Shown in pieces: positions 27,556-37,176 of a DNA stretch of 64,000 bases (its first letter is position 1; every line of letters begins with the position of its first letter). A program made the position numbers and the translations under genes. The stretch lies in assembly GCA_017937025.1 (NCBI GenBank), contig JAGBEJ010000005.1:186001-250000 (forward strand), in the 5' to 3' direction. This stretch comes from Paludibacteraceae bacterium. GTDB lineage: Bacteria; Bacteroidota; Bacteroidia; Bacteroidales; Paludibacteraceae. The notes under the pieces are model-generated. The model searched no databases, was not told the DNA's origin, and was given only the letters and a program-made list of their open reading frames with translations.

Positions 27556-28959
27556 ATGAGCGAAAGTAGCACTTCATTTTTGAAACGTCTTTTCGGCGGT
27601 GACAGAATTCTTTGGGCAATGACATTGATATTGTCTGCGTTTTCTGTCATGGTGGCTTATAGTGCTACGAGTCAGCTTGTTAATAAGACGGGCAATGTCA
27701 CTGGAGAGGTTGTGGGACACGCTTTGGCGCTTCTCGTAGGTGTGATTGTAGCGATAATCGTCCATCACAGGCTGCCGCTCAAGTGGATAAAGAAAGGAAC
27801 GTTCGTTTTCTTGTTCATTGCGCTGTTTCTGTTGCTGGCTATGACATTCCCAGGCATGATACCGGGATTCATGTCAAGCATAATCAACGTTTCGACATTG
27901 AACTCGGCTTCCAGATGGGTGCAGATACTCGGCATTACGTTCCAGCCATCGGAAATAGCCAAGATTGCTCTTGTGGCGAGCGTTGCATATTACCTGACAG
28001 TGCCTGCCGAGGAAAGCCGTGTGATGAGGTTCATAGCCAAGCATTTGGACAAGGATTTGAGTGACGAGAAGTTTGTGAGAAACACAAGATTCGTGCTTTT
28101 CCTTTTGGTGATGATGGCTGTCACGCTGCCTATCACTATGGCCAACATGTCCACAGGCATCATCATATATTTATTGTGTCTGTCTATGCTGTGGCTTTCG
28201 GGTATATGGAATAAGGCGGCGCTGCTTATGGTGATAGCGACTTTTGTGCTTGGCGGAGCGTTCAGTCTTGCATTGAAACACGGTCATGACACTGGCGACC
28301 ACCTCTTCTCACGCGGTGAGACGTGGTATAACAGAACCATAAGCTTCATGCTTGAGGACGAGAATACGAAGTATAACTACAACGACTATACATCGCAGGT
28401 GGTTCATTCTCAGATTGCCATATCGCGGAGCGGCATGTTTGGTCTTGGTCCGGGCAACAGCAAGGAAAGAGATGTGCTGCCTCAGATATTCGCGGACTTT
28501 GTTTTCGCTATCATCATTGAGGAGTACGGGTTATTCATAGGTTCATTGGTCTTGCTGGCGTATTTGATACTCTTGTTCCGGTGCGGCATGATAGCCAAAC
28601 GCTCCAAAGACCCTTACATATCGCTTCTTGTGATGGGGTTAGGTACAATTATCACGATTCAGGCGTTGATAAGCGCAGGTGTTTCTGTCCATTTGGGACC
28701 AGTCACAGGTCAGCCGCTTCCGTTGCTTTCGCGTGGTAAGACGTCTATATTCATAACGCTTTTTGCGATAGGCGTTATCGAGAGGCTTGCGGTGCTGTCT
28801 AAGCAGCGGCTGAACAATGCGGTTGCAACGTCGGATAGTGCGGAGGAGGCTGTAGAAGCGTCAGCTGGTGCGCTTATAGTCGAAGAGGAAGTTGCTCCAG
28901 AAGAGTCTTCCGATGGGGATAATAACGAAGAAAAAGAAAATATAACATTAAGTGATTAA
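27556..28959 (+). CDS. ftsW: septal peptidoglycan polymerase FtsW
   Basis: SEDS-family glycosyltransferase with about ten membrane helices. Family marks are the catalytic-Asp segment (AIIIEEYGLFIGSLVL follows the IFADFVF helix), ISRSGMFGLGPGNS, and GQPLPLLSRGKTSI. The family consensus has GGSS where this protein has GKTS, as in other Bacteroidota. The C-terminal 60 residues are an acidic cytoplasmic tail (EEAVEASAGALIVEEE...). Position between murD and murG marks it as FtsW and not RodA. Confidence 0.94.
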   Translation: MSESSTSFLKRLFGGDRILWAMTLILSAFSVMVAYSATSQLVNKTGNVTGEVVGHALALLVGVIVAIIVHHRLPLKWIKKGTFVFLFIALFLLLAMTFPGMIPGFMSSIINVSTLNSASRWVQILGITFQPSEIAKIALVASVAYYLTVPAEESRVMRFIAKHLDKDLSDEKFVRNTRFVLFLLVMMAVTLPITMANMSTGIIIYLLCLSMLWLSGIWNKAALLMVIATFVLGGAFSLALKHGHDTGDHLFSRGETWYNRTISFMLEDENTKYNYNDYTSQVVHSQIAISRSGMFGLGPGNSKERDVLPQIFADFVFAIIIEEYGLFIGSLVLLAYLILLFRCGMIAKRSKDPYISLLVMGLGTIITIQALISAGVSVHLGPVTGQPLPLLSRGKTSIFITLFAIGVIERLAVLSKQRLNNAVATSDSAEEAVEASAGALIVEEEVAPEESSDGDNNEEKENITLSD

Positions 28960-28963
28960 CAAT

Positions 28964-30070
28964 ATGAAGAAGAATATACACATACTTGTAAGCGGTGGCG
29001 GCACGGGCGGACATATATTCCCAGCCGTGTCAATAGCCAATGCGTTGAAGGAGAAAATGCCGGATTCTGAAATCTTGTTCGTGGGTGCAGAGGGCAGAAT
29101 GGAAATGGAGAGAGTGCCTGCGGCTGGCTACAAGATTAAGGGTCTGCCAATACAGGGCTTCAACAGAGCGAACAAGCTCGCCAACATCAAGGTGCTTTTC
29201 CGTCTGTTCAAGAGCCTGCTCATGGCGAGAAGCATAGTCAAGGAGTTCAAGCCTGACGTGGCTGTCGGAGTTGGCGGCTATGCGAGTGGTGCGGCGCTTT
29301 GGGCGGCTTCGTCGCTGAATGTGCCTTCGCTCATCCAGGAGCAGAATTCTTATGCTGGCGTGACAAATAAGCTTCTGGCTAAGAAAGTCAGCAAGATTTG
29401 CGTCGCTTATGACAATATGGAGCGCTTCTTCCCAGCCGACAAGATAATAAAGACTGGAAACCCAGTGCGACAGAACCTTTGCGCGCAAGTGGACAAGGAA
29501 CTCGCCTACAAGGAATTCGGCTTTGACCCAAATAAAAAGACTATTGTCGTGATAGGCGGAAGCCTCGGTGCTAGAACGGTGAACAACAGTTTGCTGGCTG
29601 GAGTGAGGAAACTCGCGGCTGAGCAGGATGTGCAAGTCCTGTGGCAGACAGGCAAGATATATATCGACGAAATGAGAGCCAAGACTTCGGACCTGCCTGC
29701 GGATTCAGGCGTCGTGGTTACCGACTTCATCTCAAGAATGGATTATGCCTACGCTGTGGCCGACCTCGTGGTGTCGAGAGCGGGAGCCAGCTCAATATCC
29801 GAACTGTGTCTGCTGGGCAAGCCTGTGATACTGGTGCCATCGCCTAATGTGGCAGAGGACCACCAGACGAAAAACGCCCTTGCGCTTTCTACCAAGGACG
29901 CAGCCATACTTATACACGACAAGGATGCCGTGGCGCAGCTCGTGGACACGGCTTTGCTTACCATCAGAGACGAGGCTAAGCTCAAGAGCCTAAGCGAGAA
30001 TATCAGCAAGCTGGCAGAGAAGGATTCCGCCAACAGAATTGCTGACGAGGTGATAAAACTTATAAAGTAA
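28964..30070 (+). CDS. murG: lipid II synthase (GlcNAc transferase)
   Basis: GT28 peripheral membrane enzyme that adds GlcNAc to lipid I. The N-terminal acceptor loop is SGGGTGGHIFPA, a second G-rich loop GVGGYASG, and the donor-binding part SRAGASSISELCLLGKPVILVPSPNVAEDHQTKNA. The start is placed at the ATG 28964 (368 aa), because the family begins MKKxxIxxSGGGTGGH. A GTG at 28952 inside the ftsW end is the alternative. Confidence 0.96.
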   Translation: MKKNIHILVSGGGTGGHIFPAVSIANALKEKMPDSEILFVGAEGRMEMERVPAAGYKIKGLPIQGFNRANKLANIKVLFRLFKSLLMARSIVKEFKPDVAVGVGGYASGAALWAASSLNVPSLIQEQNSYAGVTNKLLAKKVSKICVAYDNMERFFPADKIIKTGNPVRQNLCAQVDKELAYKEFGFDPNKKTIVVIGGSLGARTVNNSLLAGVRKLAAEQDVQVLWQTGKIYIDEMRAKTSDLPADSGVVVTDFISRMDYAYAVADLVVSRAGASSISELCLLGKPVILVPSPNVAEDHQTKNALALSTKDAAILIHDKDAVAQLVDTALLTIRDEAKLKSLSENISKLAEKDSANRIADEVIKLIK

Positions 30071-30095
30071 AATTCAAAAAAGACAATATAAAGCA

Positions 30096-31508
30096 ATGGC
30101 TGACCAGAATAAGCAAAAACGATACTTCTTCCTTGGCATAGGCGGCATAGGCATGAGCGCATTGGCTCGTTTCTATAATGCGAAAGGCGCCGAGGTGGCT
30201 GGCTACGACAGGACACGCAGCGAACTGTGCAAGCAGCTGGAGTCGGAAGGCATAGCGATACATTACGAGGATAGTGTTGACCAGATACCGGCGCAGTTCA
30301 AGAAGTCCGACGAGACACTGATTGTGTTCACGCCAGCGATTCCTGCCGAGAATGCCGAGTTCCGTTATTTCAAGGATAACGGCTTTACGATGCTCAAAAG
30401 AGCTCAGTTGCTCGGCAACATCACACGAGAGCACAAGGGGCTTTGCGTGGCAGGCACTCATGGCAAGACTACGACTTGCAACATGATAGCCAACATATTG
30501 CAGCAGACAAGCAAAGGCTGCAATGCGTTCCTCGGAGGCATCTCGCTCAACTTCGGCACAAATCTGCTGCTCAGCGACAAGACCGACCGTGTGGTCATCG
30601 AGGCTGACGAGTATGACAGGTCGTTCTTGAATCTTGAGCCTCAGATTGCCGTGATAACTTCAGCCGACGCTGACCATCTGGACATCTATGGTGACGTGAA
30701 GAGCGTGAGGGAGAGCTTCGCCAAGTTCACTTCGCTCATAAAGGAAGGCGGGGCGCTGCTGCTTAAAAGGACAGTCAAGGTGAAGCCGCAGGTCAAGAAA
30801 GGCGTAAAGGTTTACTCTTACAGCGGCCGTCCTGTCATGGGAGGCAAGCGTCCGGATTTCTATGCGACTTTCATAAGGAAAATGAACGGAACAATCCGCT
30901 TCAATATGGTCACTCCGTATGGCGTGATAAAAGACATTGACCTTGGCGTGCCGATATTGATTAACGTCGAGGACGCTGTGGCTGCCATAGCTGTAGCGCT
31001 GCTCTGTGGCGCGCGTCACGAGGAGATAAGACTGGGAATGAGCACCTTCAGAGGCACAAAGCGCAGATTCGAGACTCACTATCATAACGTTAAAGACGGA
31101 CGTGAGACTCGCTATATCGACGATTACGCCCATCATCCAGCCGAGATAAAAGCGACACTCGACTCGGTCCGTTTCCTCTATCCCGACCTGAAAATCTGCG
31201 CTGTGTTCCAGCCGCATTTATATACTAGGACAAGAGACCTCGCAGCGGATTTCGCCGAGGCGCTGTCGATAGTTGACGATGTCGTGCTGCTGGACATTTA
31301 TCCGGCAAGAGAGAAACCGATTCCTGGCGTTACGTCATCTATTATACTTGACAAGGTGACGTCGAAGAAGAAGGTCGCAGTGTCGAAGACGGAACTTATT
31401 GGAGAGTTGGAGAAACATGACTTTGATATTCTTCTTACCTTAGGCGCAGGCGATATCGACTTGGAAATACCTAAGATTGTGGAGTTTATGCATAAACGCA
31501 ACGATTGA
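30096..31508 (+). CDS. murC: UDP-MurNAc-L-alanine ligase
   Basis: First Mur ligase, adding L-Ala to UDP-MurNAc. Motifs: FLGIGGIGMSALA (UDP binding), the ATP loop GTHGKTTTCNM, EADEYDRSFL, DDYAHHPAEIKATL and FQPHLYTRTRDL. 470 aa is normal. It lies between murG and ftsQ as in other Bacteroidales. murF is not in this cluster. Confidence 0.97.
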   Translation: MADQNKQKRYFFLGIGGIGMSALARFYNAKGAEVAGYDRTRSELCKQLESEGIAIHYEDSVDQIPAQFKKSDETLIVFTPAIPAENAEFRYFKDNGFTMLKRAQLLGNITREHKGLCVAGTHGKTTTCNMIANILQQTSKGCNAFLGGISLNFGTNLLLSDKTDRVVIEADEYDRSFLNLEPQIAVITSADADHLDIYGDVKSVRESFAKFTSLIKEGGALLLKRTVKVKPQVKKGVKVYSYSGRPVMGGKRPDFYATFIRKMNGTIRFNMVTPYGVIKDIDLGVPILINVEDAVAAIAVALLCGARHEEIRLGMSTFRGTKRRFETHYHNVKDGRETRYIDDYAHHPAEIKATLDSVRFLYPDLKICAVFQPHLYTRTRDLAADFAEALSIVDDVVLLDIYPAREKPIPGVTSSIILDKVTSKKKVAVSKTELIGELEKHDFDILLTLGAGDIDLEIPKIVEFMHKRND

Positions 31509-31519
31509 TATTTAGTGTG

Positions 31520-32266
31520 ATGGCACGACGTGTTAAATGGAGAAATATTGGAATATGTGTGTTGGTCGTAGTGGCGGTCGGCTTCTTTGTCTATGTGGCT
31601 ATAGCGAATTCTGGCAAGGACGAGGACAAGACTTGCCGCGACATAAAAGTCGAGATTGCCGACGCCAACGAACTGAGTTTTGTTTCCGATTCGGATGTCG
31701 TGTCGTTGATTAAGAAAAGGTATCCAAAGCTGATTGGCCAGAAGAAGAAAAATATCGATATAAAGGCCATCGAGGTGCTGTTGATGAAGGATTCCGTGAT
31801 AAGAAGAGCGGAGTGCTATTATCTGCCGGGCGGCGACTTGGGTGTCAAGATATGGCAGAGGCTGCCTGTCATGAGAATCCTCGGTGATAATAGCTATTAT
31901 GTTGACAATGAAGGGAAAATATTCCCTTTGTCTGAGAATTATAATGCTTACGTCCCAATAGTCACAGGACATATCGACAAGAAGTTCGTGACGACGGAGC
32001 TCAAGGACTTCATGGTGTACGTCAGCCGTGACGAGTTCTGGTCGGCGGAGATTCAGCAGATTGTCATTTCCGATGACAATAAACTGACGATAATACCGAC
32101 GCTCGGCGACCACAAAATTGTCTTCGGCACAGTGGAAGGTTACGAAGAGAAACTGCAGAGGCTCAAGACGTTTTATGTGAAAGGTCTGAGCAAAATCGGC
32201 TGGGGCGACTACTCTGCGGTGAATGTGGAATTCGCGAAGCAAGTGATTTGCACAAAGAAAAAATAG
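31520..32266 (+). CDS. ftsQ: divisome protein FtsQ
   Basis: Bitopic protein of 248 aa: a basic N-terminus (MARRVKWRN), one membrane helix (about 11-29), then a periplasmic POTRA-like and beta domain (the DIKVEIADANELSFVSD strand, AIEVLLMKDSVIRRAECYYLPGGDLGVKIWQRLPVMRI). The ATG at 31520 is preferred; a TTG five codons upstream is possible but adds no known sequence. FtsQ links FtsL/FtsB to the ring and regulates septal synthesis. Confidence 0.92.
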   Translation: MARRVKWRNIGICVLVVVAVGFFVYVAIANSGKDEDKTCRDIKVEIADANELSFVSDSDVVSLIKKRYPKLIGQKKKNIDIKAIEVLLMKDSVIRRAECYYLPGGDLGVKIWQRLPVMRILGDNSYYVDNEGKIFPLSENYNAYVPIVTGHIDKKFVTTELKDFMVYVSRDEFWSAEIQQIVISDDNKLTIIPTLGDHKIVFGTVEGYEEKLQRLKTFYVKGLSKIGWGDYSAVNVEFAKQVICTKKK

Positions 32267-32290
32267 TGAAGAATAAAAACAGAATTATAT

Positions 32291-33592
32291 ATGCCTGATA
32301 GTAATTTATATTTTGCCATAGATTTTGGCTCGTCGAAAATCAAGTCTATTCTTGCTAAGAAAGATGCCAACGGAAGAATTGAGGTTCTCTCAATTGACGA
32401 GATTGCCTCCAAGGGCGTGCTGCGCGGCTCGATAATGAACCCTTCGAGCGCGGCTCTGCAGGTTTCTAACTTGGTGAAGGTTGTCGAGAACAACAGGGCT
32501 ATGACTAACCTCAAGGTAGATAAGGCTTATTCCGGATTTGGCGGTTTCTCGATGACTTCGTCTGTGCTGACGATGCCGTTCGAATATCCCCAAAATACAA
32601 GGTTGAGCAAGGAACTTCTCGGTCAGATGAAGGAGGAGGTTGAGAAAAAAATGAAGGATGAAAACCTCTCGTCGTTTATGACGACGGAGCTTGAGTTTAA
32701 GATTGATGGTCTGGACTGCGATGCGCCATTGGATTACGAGGGTAAGAGCATCGTGTCAAGATTCTTGAACATACACGGCACACAGAACTTGGACATGAAG
32801 GTGGCTGACGCGCTTCCGAGAGTGTCGGTCAAGTCGGCTGGACTGTTTGTGTCGCCATTGGAAATGGCGTATTGCGCGACATCTCCAAAGGACCGTGAGA
32901 TAGGCTGCGCAGTTGTGGACTTCGGACATTCCACGACATCGGTTGTGGTTTTCTATAATAATAAGGTAAGACACGTTGGCGTGATACCGTTCGGTTCCAA
33001 CTCGATAACAGATGACTTGACGGCTTTGAAACTGACTAAGATGCAGGCCGAGAGAATAAAGATTAAGTACGGAGCTGTGCACAGCGACCGGAAGACGCAG
33101 ATTATAAACCTCAATTCTGACGACGAGTCTATCCAGTTGGACACATACGACCTAAACAAGCGCATCGATGCCAGAGTCGATGAGATTATGGACCAGGTCT
33201 GCGGCGAGATAGACAAATCTGGATGCTACCAGAAAATCTGCAACGGAATTGTGCTTGCCGGCGGTGGCTCCAAACTTAACGGACTGCGCGAGTTTGTTGA
33301 GTTCAAGTCAGGCATGGAGGCACGATACGCCGATTGGAGCCATGTGCTGAAGGAGGATACTCCAGAGGGCTTCATTAGGCCGGAGTATGCGGTTCTATAC
33401 GGTCTTGTTCTCAAGGCGAGCGAAAATTGCACAGTGAGCAAGGGCGTTCCAGGCGAGGTTATTCCTCCTACTCCTGTGCGCCCGGATGATTCGCACACTA
33501 AGAAGAAAAAAAGCAAGAATGGCATTTTTGGTATGGTAGGCAAGGTCGGAAATCTTTTTTTCAACGATGCAGAGGATGGCTTTGGTGAGTAA
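32291..33592 (+). CDS. ftsA: cell division actin homologue FtsA
   Basis: ATP-binding membrane tether of FtsZ. The actin-fold phosphate-1 motif is AIDFGSSKIKSILA, phosphate-2 is GCAVVDFGHSTTSVVVF, and the adenosine motif is GIVLAGGGSKLNGL. The 1C domain lies in between. The C-terminus ends KKSKNGIFGMVGKVGNLFFNDAEDGFGE, a Lys-rich and amphipathic stretch that fits the membrane-targeting helix. Length is 433 aa. Confidence 0.95.
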   Translation: MPDSNLYFAIDFGSSKIKSILAKKDANGRIEVLSIDEIASKGVLRGSIMNPSSAALQVSNLVKVVENNRAMTNLKVDKAYSGFGGFSMTSSVLTMPFEYPQNTRLSKELLGQMKEEVEKKMKDENLSSFMTTELEFKIDGLDCDAPLDYEGKSIVSRFLNIHGTQNLDMKVADALPRVSVKSAGLFVSPLEMAYCATSPKDREIGCAVVDFGHSTTSVVVFYNNKVRHVGVIPFGSNSITDDLTALKLTKMQAERIKIKYGAVHSDRKTQIINLNSDDESIQLDTYDLNKRIDARVDEIMDQVCGEIDKSGCYQKICNGIVLAGGGSKLNGLREFVEFKSGMEARYADWSHVLKEDTPEGFIRPEYAVLYGLVLKASENCTVSKGVPGEVIPPTPVRPDDSHTKKKKSKNGIFGMVGKVGNLFFNDAEDGFGE

Positions 33593-33637
33593 AACATATA
33601 TCGTTTTGAAATAACAACAAATTAAACATAGAATATT

Positions 33638-34966
33638 ATGGAAGAAGAAAATATCGTGAAATTTGACGGACCGTCGGCGCTGTCTTCAATAATAAAGGTT
33701 ATCGGTGTGGGCGGCGGTGGATGCAACGCTGTTGCGCACATGGCCAACGAAGGCATCGCCGGAGTTGACTTCGTCGTTATGAATACAGATAGGCAGGCTT
33801 TGGACAAAGTCGCTGTCGAGAATAAAATCCTGCTGGGTCCTGAGACATGCAAAGGTCTTGGCGCCGGTGCGAAGCCTGAAAAGGCTAATGCCGCAGCCAA
33901 GGAGTCTGAGGAGGAAATAAAGGGCGTGCTCGAAAGCCCTAACACAAGCATGGTCTTCATCACGGCCGGTATGGGTGGCGGAACAGGCACTGGCGCCGCT
34001 CCTGTAGTGGCAAAAATGGCGAAGGACAGGGGTATTCTCACAGTCGGAGTGGTCACAGTGCCTTTCTTGTTCGAAGGCAGACGCAAAATCTCGCAGGCTC
34101 TCCAGGGTGTGGAGAATATGAAGGACTGCGTGGATGCGATGCTTGTGATTAATAACGAGCGACTTAGAGATATACATTCCGACCTTGAGATTTCAAACGG
34201 ATTCTCCAAAGCCGATGACGTGTTGCTCAGCGCGGTTAAGGGCATTTCTGAGATAATAACTGTGCATGGACATATCAACGTGGATTTCCAGGATGTCCGC
34301 ACGACGATGACTGACGGTGGAGTGGCTATCATGAACTCGGGCTACGGCAAGGGCGAACAGCGTCTTCAGGCTGCCATCAAGGATGCGATAAACTCTCCAT
34401 TGCTTAAGGATAGCGACATTCATGGAGCAAAGCATGTGCTGTTTGTCATATACACTAAGGACGATGAACAGCAGGTGAAGATGGAGGAGGTCGCATACCT
34501 CAACGACTTCATGGAGGAAGACGTTTGCAACGAGAATGTGGATGTGATATGGGGATTGACATTCGACGACACACTGGAGTCTGGGGAAGTCAAGATAACT
34601 CTGATCGCAACTGGATTTAACGTGGACGACCTTAAGATGGATACGCCAAAACATCCTGAACCACAGAAGGTGCAGCGCAACCTTTTCGAGTCAGTTGCTC
34701 AGATGGTTCGTCCGGAGCCTGTGCAGCAGGAAGAGCCGATTAACACGCATCTGAAACCTGAGGAAGAGAAGGAAAAGTTTGCGCAGTACTACGGTTCTAC
34801 CAAGACTGTCGTGCAGGAGCAGAGTGAGAAGGTGAATGACTTGCTCTCAAGAACCGATGACGAGGAGGTCGTTAAGCATCTTGAGAATGAGCCTGCGTAC
34901 AACCGCCGACAGAACATGGAGTCTAAACCTTATGTTCCAAGAAACACCAACGATAATCAGCAGTAA
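33638..34966 (+). CDS. ftsZ: cell division tubulin homologue FtsZ
   Basis: GTPase that forms the division ring. The nucleotide loop is VGGGGCNAVAHM, the tubulin signature GMGGGTGTGAAPVVA, and the T7 loop NVDFQDVRTTM is catalytic. The globular core ends near residue 335. A charged linker with many Glu and Gln follows. The tail includes EPAYNRRQ and a basic end, presumably the partner-binding peptide. Length is 442 aa. Confidence 0.98.
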   Translation: MEEENIVKFDGPSALSSIIKVIGVGGGGCNAVAHMANEGIAGVDFVVMNTDRQALDKVAVENKILLGPETCKGLGAGAKPEKANAAAKESEEEIKGVLESPNTSMVFITAGMGGGTGTGAAPVVAKMAKDRGILTVGVVTVPFLFEGRRKISQALQGVENMKDCVDAMLVINNERLRDIHSDLEISNGFSKADDVLLSAVKGISEIITVHGHINVDFQDVRTTMTDGGVAIMNSGYGKGEQRLQAAIKDAINSPLLKDSDIHGAKHVLFVIYTKDDEQQVKMEEVAYLNDFMEEDVCNENVDVIWGLTFDDTLESGEVKITLIATGFNVDDLKMDTPKHPEPQKVQRNLFESVAQMVRPEPVQQEEPINTHLKPEEEKEKFAQYYGSTKTVVQEQSEKVNDLLSRTDDEEVVKHLENEPAYNRRQNMESKPYVPRNTNDNQQ

Positions 34967-34968
34967 TA

Positions 34969-35976
34969 ATGCCAGCTCCAAGTAAACGACAGAAGCAGAC
35001 GAATTTGACTGTGAGAGAACCCTCCTTGCTGATGGATTTTCTGGCTCGTCACTTTGCCGGAATGTCAAGGACGTCGCTTAAGGGCCTTTTGCGCAACGGT
35101 CAGGTTTGTGTCAATTCCAAGATTGAGACCAAGTTTGACTCGCAGCTCAAGAAGGGCGATGCAGTGCAGATAAACACAGGCAAGGTTTCTTACGAACTCA
35201 AGAACACAAGGCTGAACCTTTTGTACGAGGATGATTATGTCATTGTGGTCGATAAGTCGGAAGGACTGTTGTCGGTCTCTGCTTCGCCAACCAAGGAAGG
35301 GCCGTCGGCGTTCTCCATCATTCTCCAGTACTTGGAGAAGAAGAATGTCGGTGCTAAGCTCTATGCGGTTCACCGTCTGGACAAGGCTACGTCTGGTGTC
35401 ATGATGTTCGCCAAAACGGTCGAGGCGCAGCATATTATGAGAGACAACTGGAAGCAGATGGTTACCGAGCGCACTTATATGGCTATAACAGAGGGAATTC
35501 CAGAGCCGCAGGAAGACACAATAGAAAGCTATCTGCATGAAAGCAGGGCACAGGTCATGTATTCTGGAGGGAAAAACGACGGAAAACTGTCTGTCACTCA
35601 TTATCGTGTTGTGCGTACGGCTGGCGATTATGCGCTTCTCAAGCTGAACTTGCAGACGGGCAGGAAGAATCAAATCAGAGTGCATATGTCGGATATCGGT
35701 TGCCCAATAATCGGCGACTCCAAGTACGGAGCGACCTCGTCGCCAATCCATCGACTTGCGCTCCATGCCAAGGTTTTGGAGTTCATCCACCCTATAACTC
35801 ATGAGAAGCACAGATTCGAGACCCCTGTGCCTAAGGAGTTCAACGCCTTCCTTATCAATGAAGAGAAGCGTATGAAGGAATTATCAAGGCAGAAGGAAGA
35901 TCGAAGAGAGCAGAAAAGGGCTTCTCGGGTTGGTAATGAAGCCAAGCGGGCTTTTGACAAAAAGAAAAGAAGATGA
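34969..35976 (+). CDS. RluA-family pseudouridine synthase with S4 domain
   Basis: Converts uridine to pseudouridine in rRNA or tRNA. An N-terminal S4 RNA-binding domain (about 20-72) precedes the catalytic domain with VHRLDKATSG, catalytic Asp138, and a LQTGRKNQIRVHM segment. The last 45 residues are a Lys/Arg/Glu tail. It starts 2 bp after the ftsZ stop, so it is co-transcribed with the dcw cluster. The domain set is that of RluD, but the actual target uridine cannot be read from sequence. Confidence 0.93.
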   Translation: MPAPSKRQKQTNLTVREPSLLMDFLARHFAGMSRTSLKGLLRNGQVCVNSKIETKFDSQLKKGDAVQINTGKVSYELKNTRLNLLYEDDYVIVVDKSEGLLSVSASPTKEGPSAFSIILQYLEKKNVGAKLYAVHRLDKATSGVMMFAKTVEAQHIMRDNWKQMVTERTYMAITEGIPEPQEDTIESYLHESRAQVMYSGGKNDGKLSVTHYRVVRTAGDYALLKLNLQTGRKNQIRVHMSDIGCPIIGDSKYGATSSPIHRLALHAKVLEFIHPITHEKHRFETPVPKEFNAFLINEEKRMKELSRQKEDRREQKRASRVGNEAKRAFDKKKRR

Positions 35977-35996
35977 TTCTGGACATCAGTATATGA

Positions 35997-36026
35997 CAAA
36001 GGCGGATTTTCATCCGCCTTTGTTTA
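35997..36026. terminator. bidirectional terminator closing the dcw cluster
   Basis: An 11-bp perfect stem, CAAAGGCGGAT (35997-36007) with ATCCGCCTTTG (36012-36022) around TTTC, has T-rich tails on both sides. It serves the convergent pseudouridine synthase and phosphatase genes. Confidence 0.85.
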
Positions 36027-36500
36027 TTTATTGCCTTTGGCTATCCATTCGTAAAGATTCTCGCAAGCGTCTTCCAGCAGATTCACTGTCGTGTTGAATC
36101 CTTCTGTGCCGCCATAATATGGGTCGGGGATGTGGTCGAATGGCGCTCCTGGCGAGAAGAACTCAGAAATCCTGTGTATCTTGCCCATCGCCTCCACAGA
36201 AGGCGCGCGGTCTTTCAGGTCCTCAATGTTGGATTCGTCCATTCCTATTATTATATCGAAGTCGAAGAAATCCTGAGTCTTCACAGGGCGTGATTCGTGG
36301 ATCAGCGTGTATCCGCGCGACTTCGCCATCTCTCTCATGCGGCGGTCGGGCTGTTCTCCTTGGTGATATGAGAGTATCCCGGCAGAGTCCACTTTGCAGA
36401 GCGTCTCCGCATTATTTCGTTCGAGGACAGTGTTGAACACGCATTCTGCCATAGGGGAGCGGCAAATGTTGCCTAAGCACACAAAAAGAACCTTTGTCAT
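36024..36500 (-). CDS. low-molecular-weight protein tyrosine phosphatase
   Basis: Cytoplasmic phosphatase (158 aa) with the P-loop CLGNICRS: nucleophile Cys8, Arg14, Ser15. The general acid Asp126 is in DPYYGG. All catalytic residues are present. In other bacteria such enzymes dephosphorylate BY-kinases of capsule export or arginine-phosphorylated proteins. No kinase lies in this window, so the substrate is unknown. Single gene, convergent with the dcw cluster. Confidence 0.93.
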   Translation of the reverse strand: MTKVLFVCLGNICRSPMAECVFNTVLERNNAETLCKVDSAGILSYHQGEQPDRRMREMAKSRGYTLIHESRPVKTQDFFDFDIIIGMDESNIEDLKDRAPSVEAMGKIHRISEFFSPGAPFDHIPDPYYGGTEGFNTTVNLLEDACENLYEWIAKGNK

Positions 36501-36676
36501 AATGTTGAAATAGCTTGTTTGTTTAGTCCGCCAAAGTTAGCGTATATAATATATATTAATGTGTGCGTTTCGTGTTTTTCTGTCGTTTTATAAAATCCAA
36601 ATGGTTTGCGACGGACTGTATTCTTCTTGTGAAAAACTGCCGCGTTCGCATTTTTGCAAAAAAGTTGATAGAAACA

Positions 36677-36706
36677 TTGTTATGAAGTAAAAAATATTTA
36701 TCTTTG
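36677..36706 (+). promoter_or_regulatory. promoter of the str/ribosomal operon
   Basis: TTG (36677-36679), a 19-nt spacer and TATCTTTG (36699-36706) give a near-perfect Bacteroidota promoter, with a leader of about 45 nt before rpsL. It is probably the main promoter for the following 18 kb. Confidence 0.75.
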
Positions 36707-36759
36707 CCGTCCAAATTATCTATATTGTATAATAGTAAAGTTTAAAACAAAAAGCAAAA

Positions 36760-37143
36760 ATGCCTACAATTCAACAGTTAGTTAGAAGTGGACGTTCTGA
36801 GGCTAAAGACAAGAGTAAGTCTCCTGCTTTGGACCAGTGCCCACAGAGAAGAGGAGTATGCGTTCGTGTTTACACAACAACTCCAAAGAAGCCAAACTCA
36901 GCAATGAGAAAGGTAGCCCGTGTAAGATTGACAAACCAGAAAGAGGTTAACGCCTACATCCCTGGAGAAGGTCACAACTTGCAGGAGCACTCAATCGTAA
37001 TGGTAAGAGGCGGTCGTGTTAAGGACCTTCCTGGTGTACGTTACCATATCGTTAGAGGTACTTTGGATACAGCAGGTGTAGCCAACAGAACTCAGAGACG
37101 CTCTAAGTACGGAGCTAAGCGCCCTAAAGAGGCTAAGAAGTAA
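36760..37143 (+). CDS. rpsL: 30S ribosomal protein S12
   Basis: Decoding-centre protein of 127 aa with the conserved loops [31 protein letters not shown] and [12 protein letters not shown]. The Lys positions linked to streptomycin resistance (KKPNSA, and the region before DLPGVR) appear wild-type by eye. First gene of the operon. Confidence 0.98.
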   Translation: MPTIQQLVRSGRSEAKDKSKSPALDQCPQRRGVCVRVYTTTPKKPNSAMRKVARVRLTNQKEVNAYIPGEGHNLQEHSIVMVRGGRVKDLPGVRYHIVRGTLDTAGVANRTQRRSKYGAKRPKEAKK

Positions 37144-37147
37144 TAAC

Positions 37148-37176
37148 AAAGTCTTGAATTGACACATTCGGACTTT
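37148..37176 (+). promoter_or_regulatory. rpsL-rpsG intergenic hairpin, possible S7 operator
   Basis: AAAGTC (37148-37153) pairs with GACTTT (37171-37176), with an inner GAAT/ATTC stem and a small internal loop. There is no T-run, so it is not a terminator. It sits where S7 binds its mRNA in other bacteria. Confidence 0.4.

Noticed and set aside
28952..28963. GTG start of murG overlapping ftsW
   Set aside because: The ATG at 28964 matches the family N-terminus; the GTG start adds four unrelated residues.
36501..36676. Small gene or RNA upstream of the rpsL promoter
   Set aside because: The AT-rich 170 bp show no ribosome site with a credible ORF and no stable hairpin with a T-run; only the promoter further downstream is supported.
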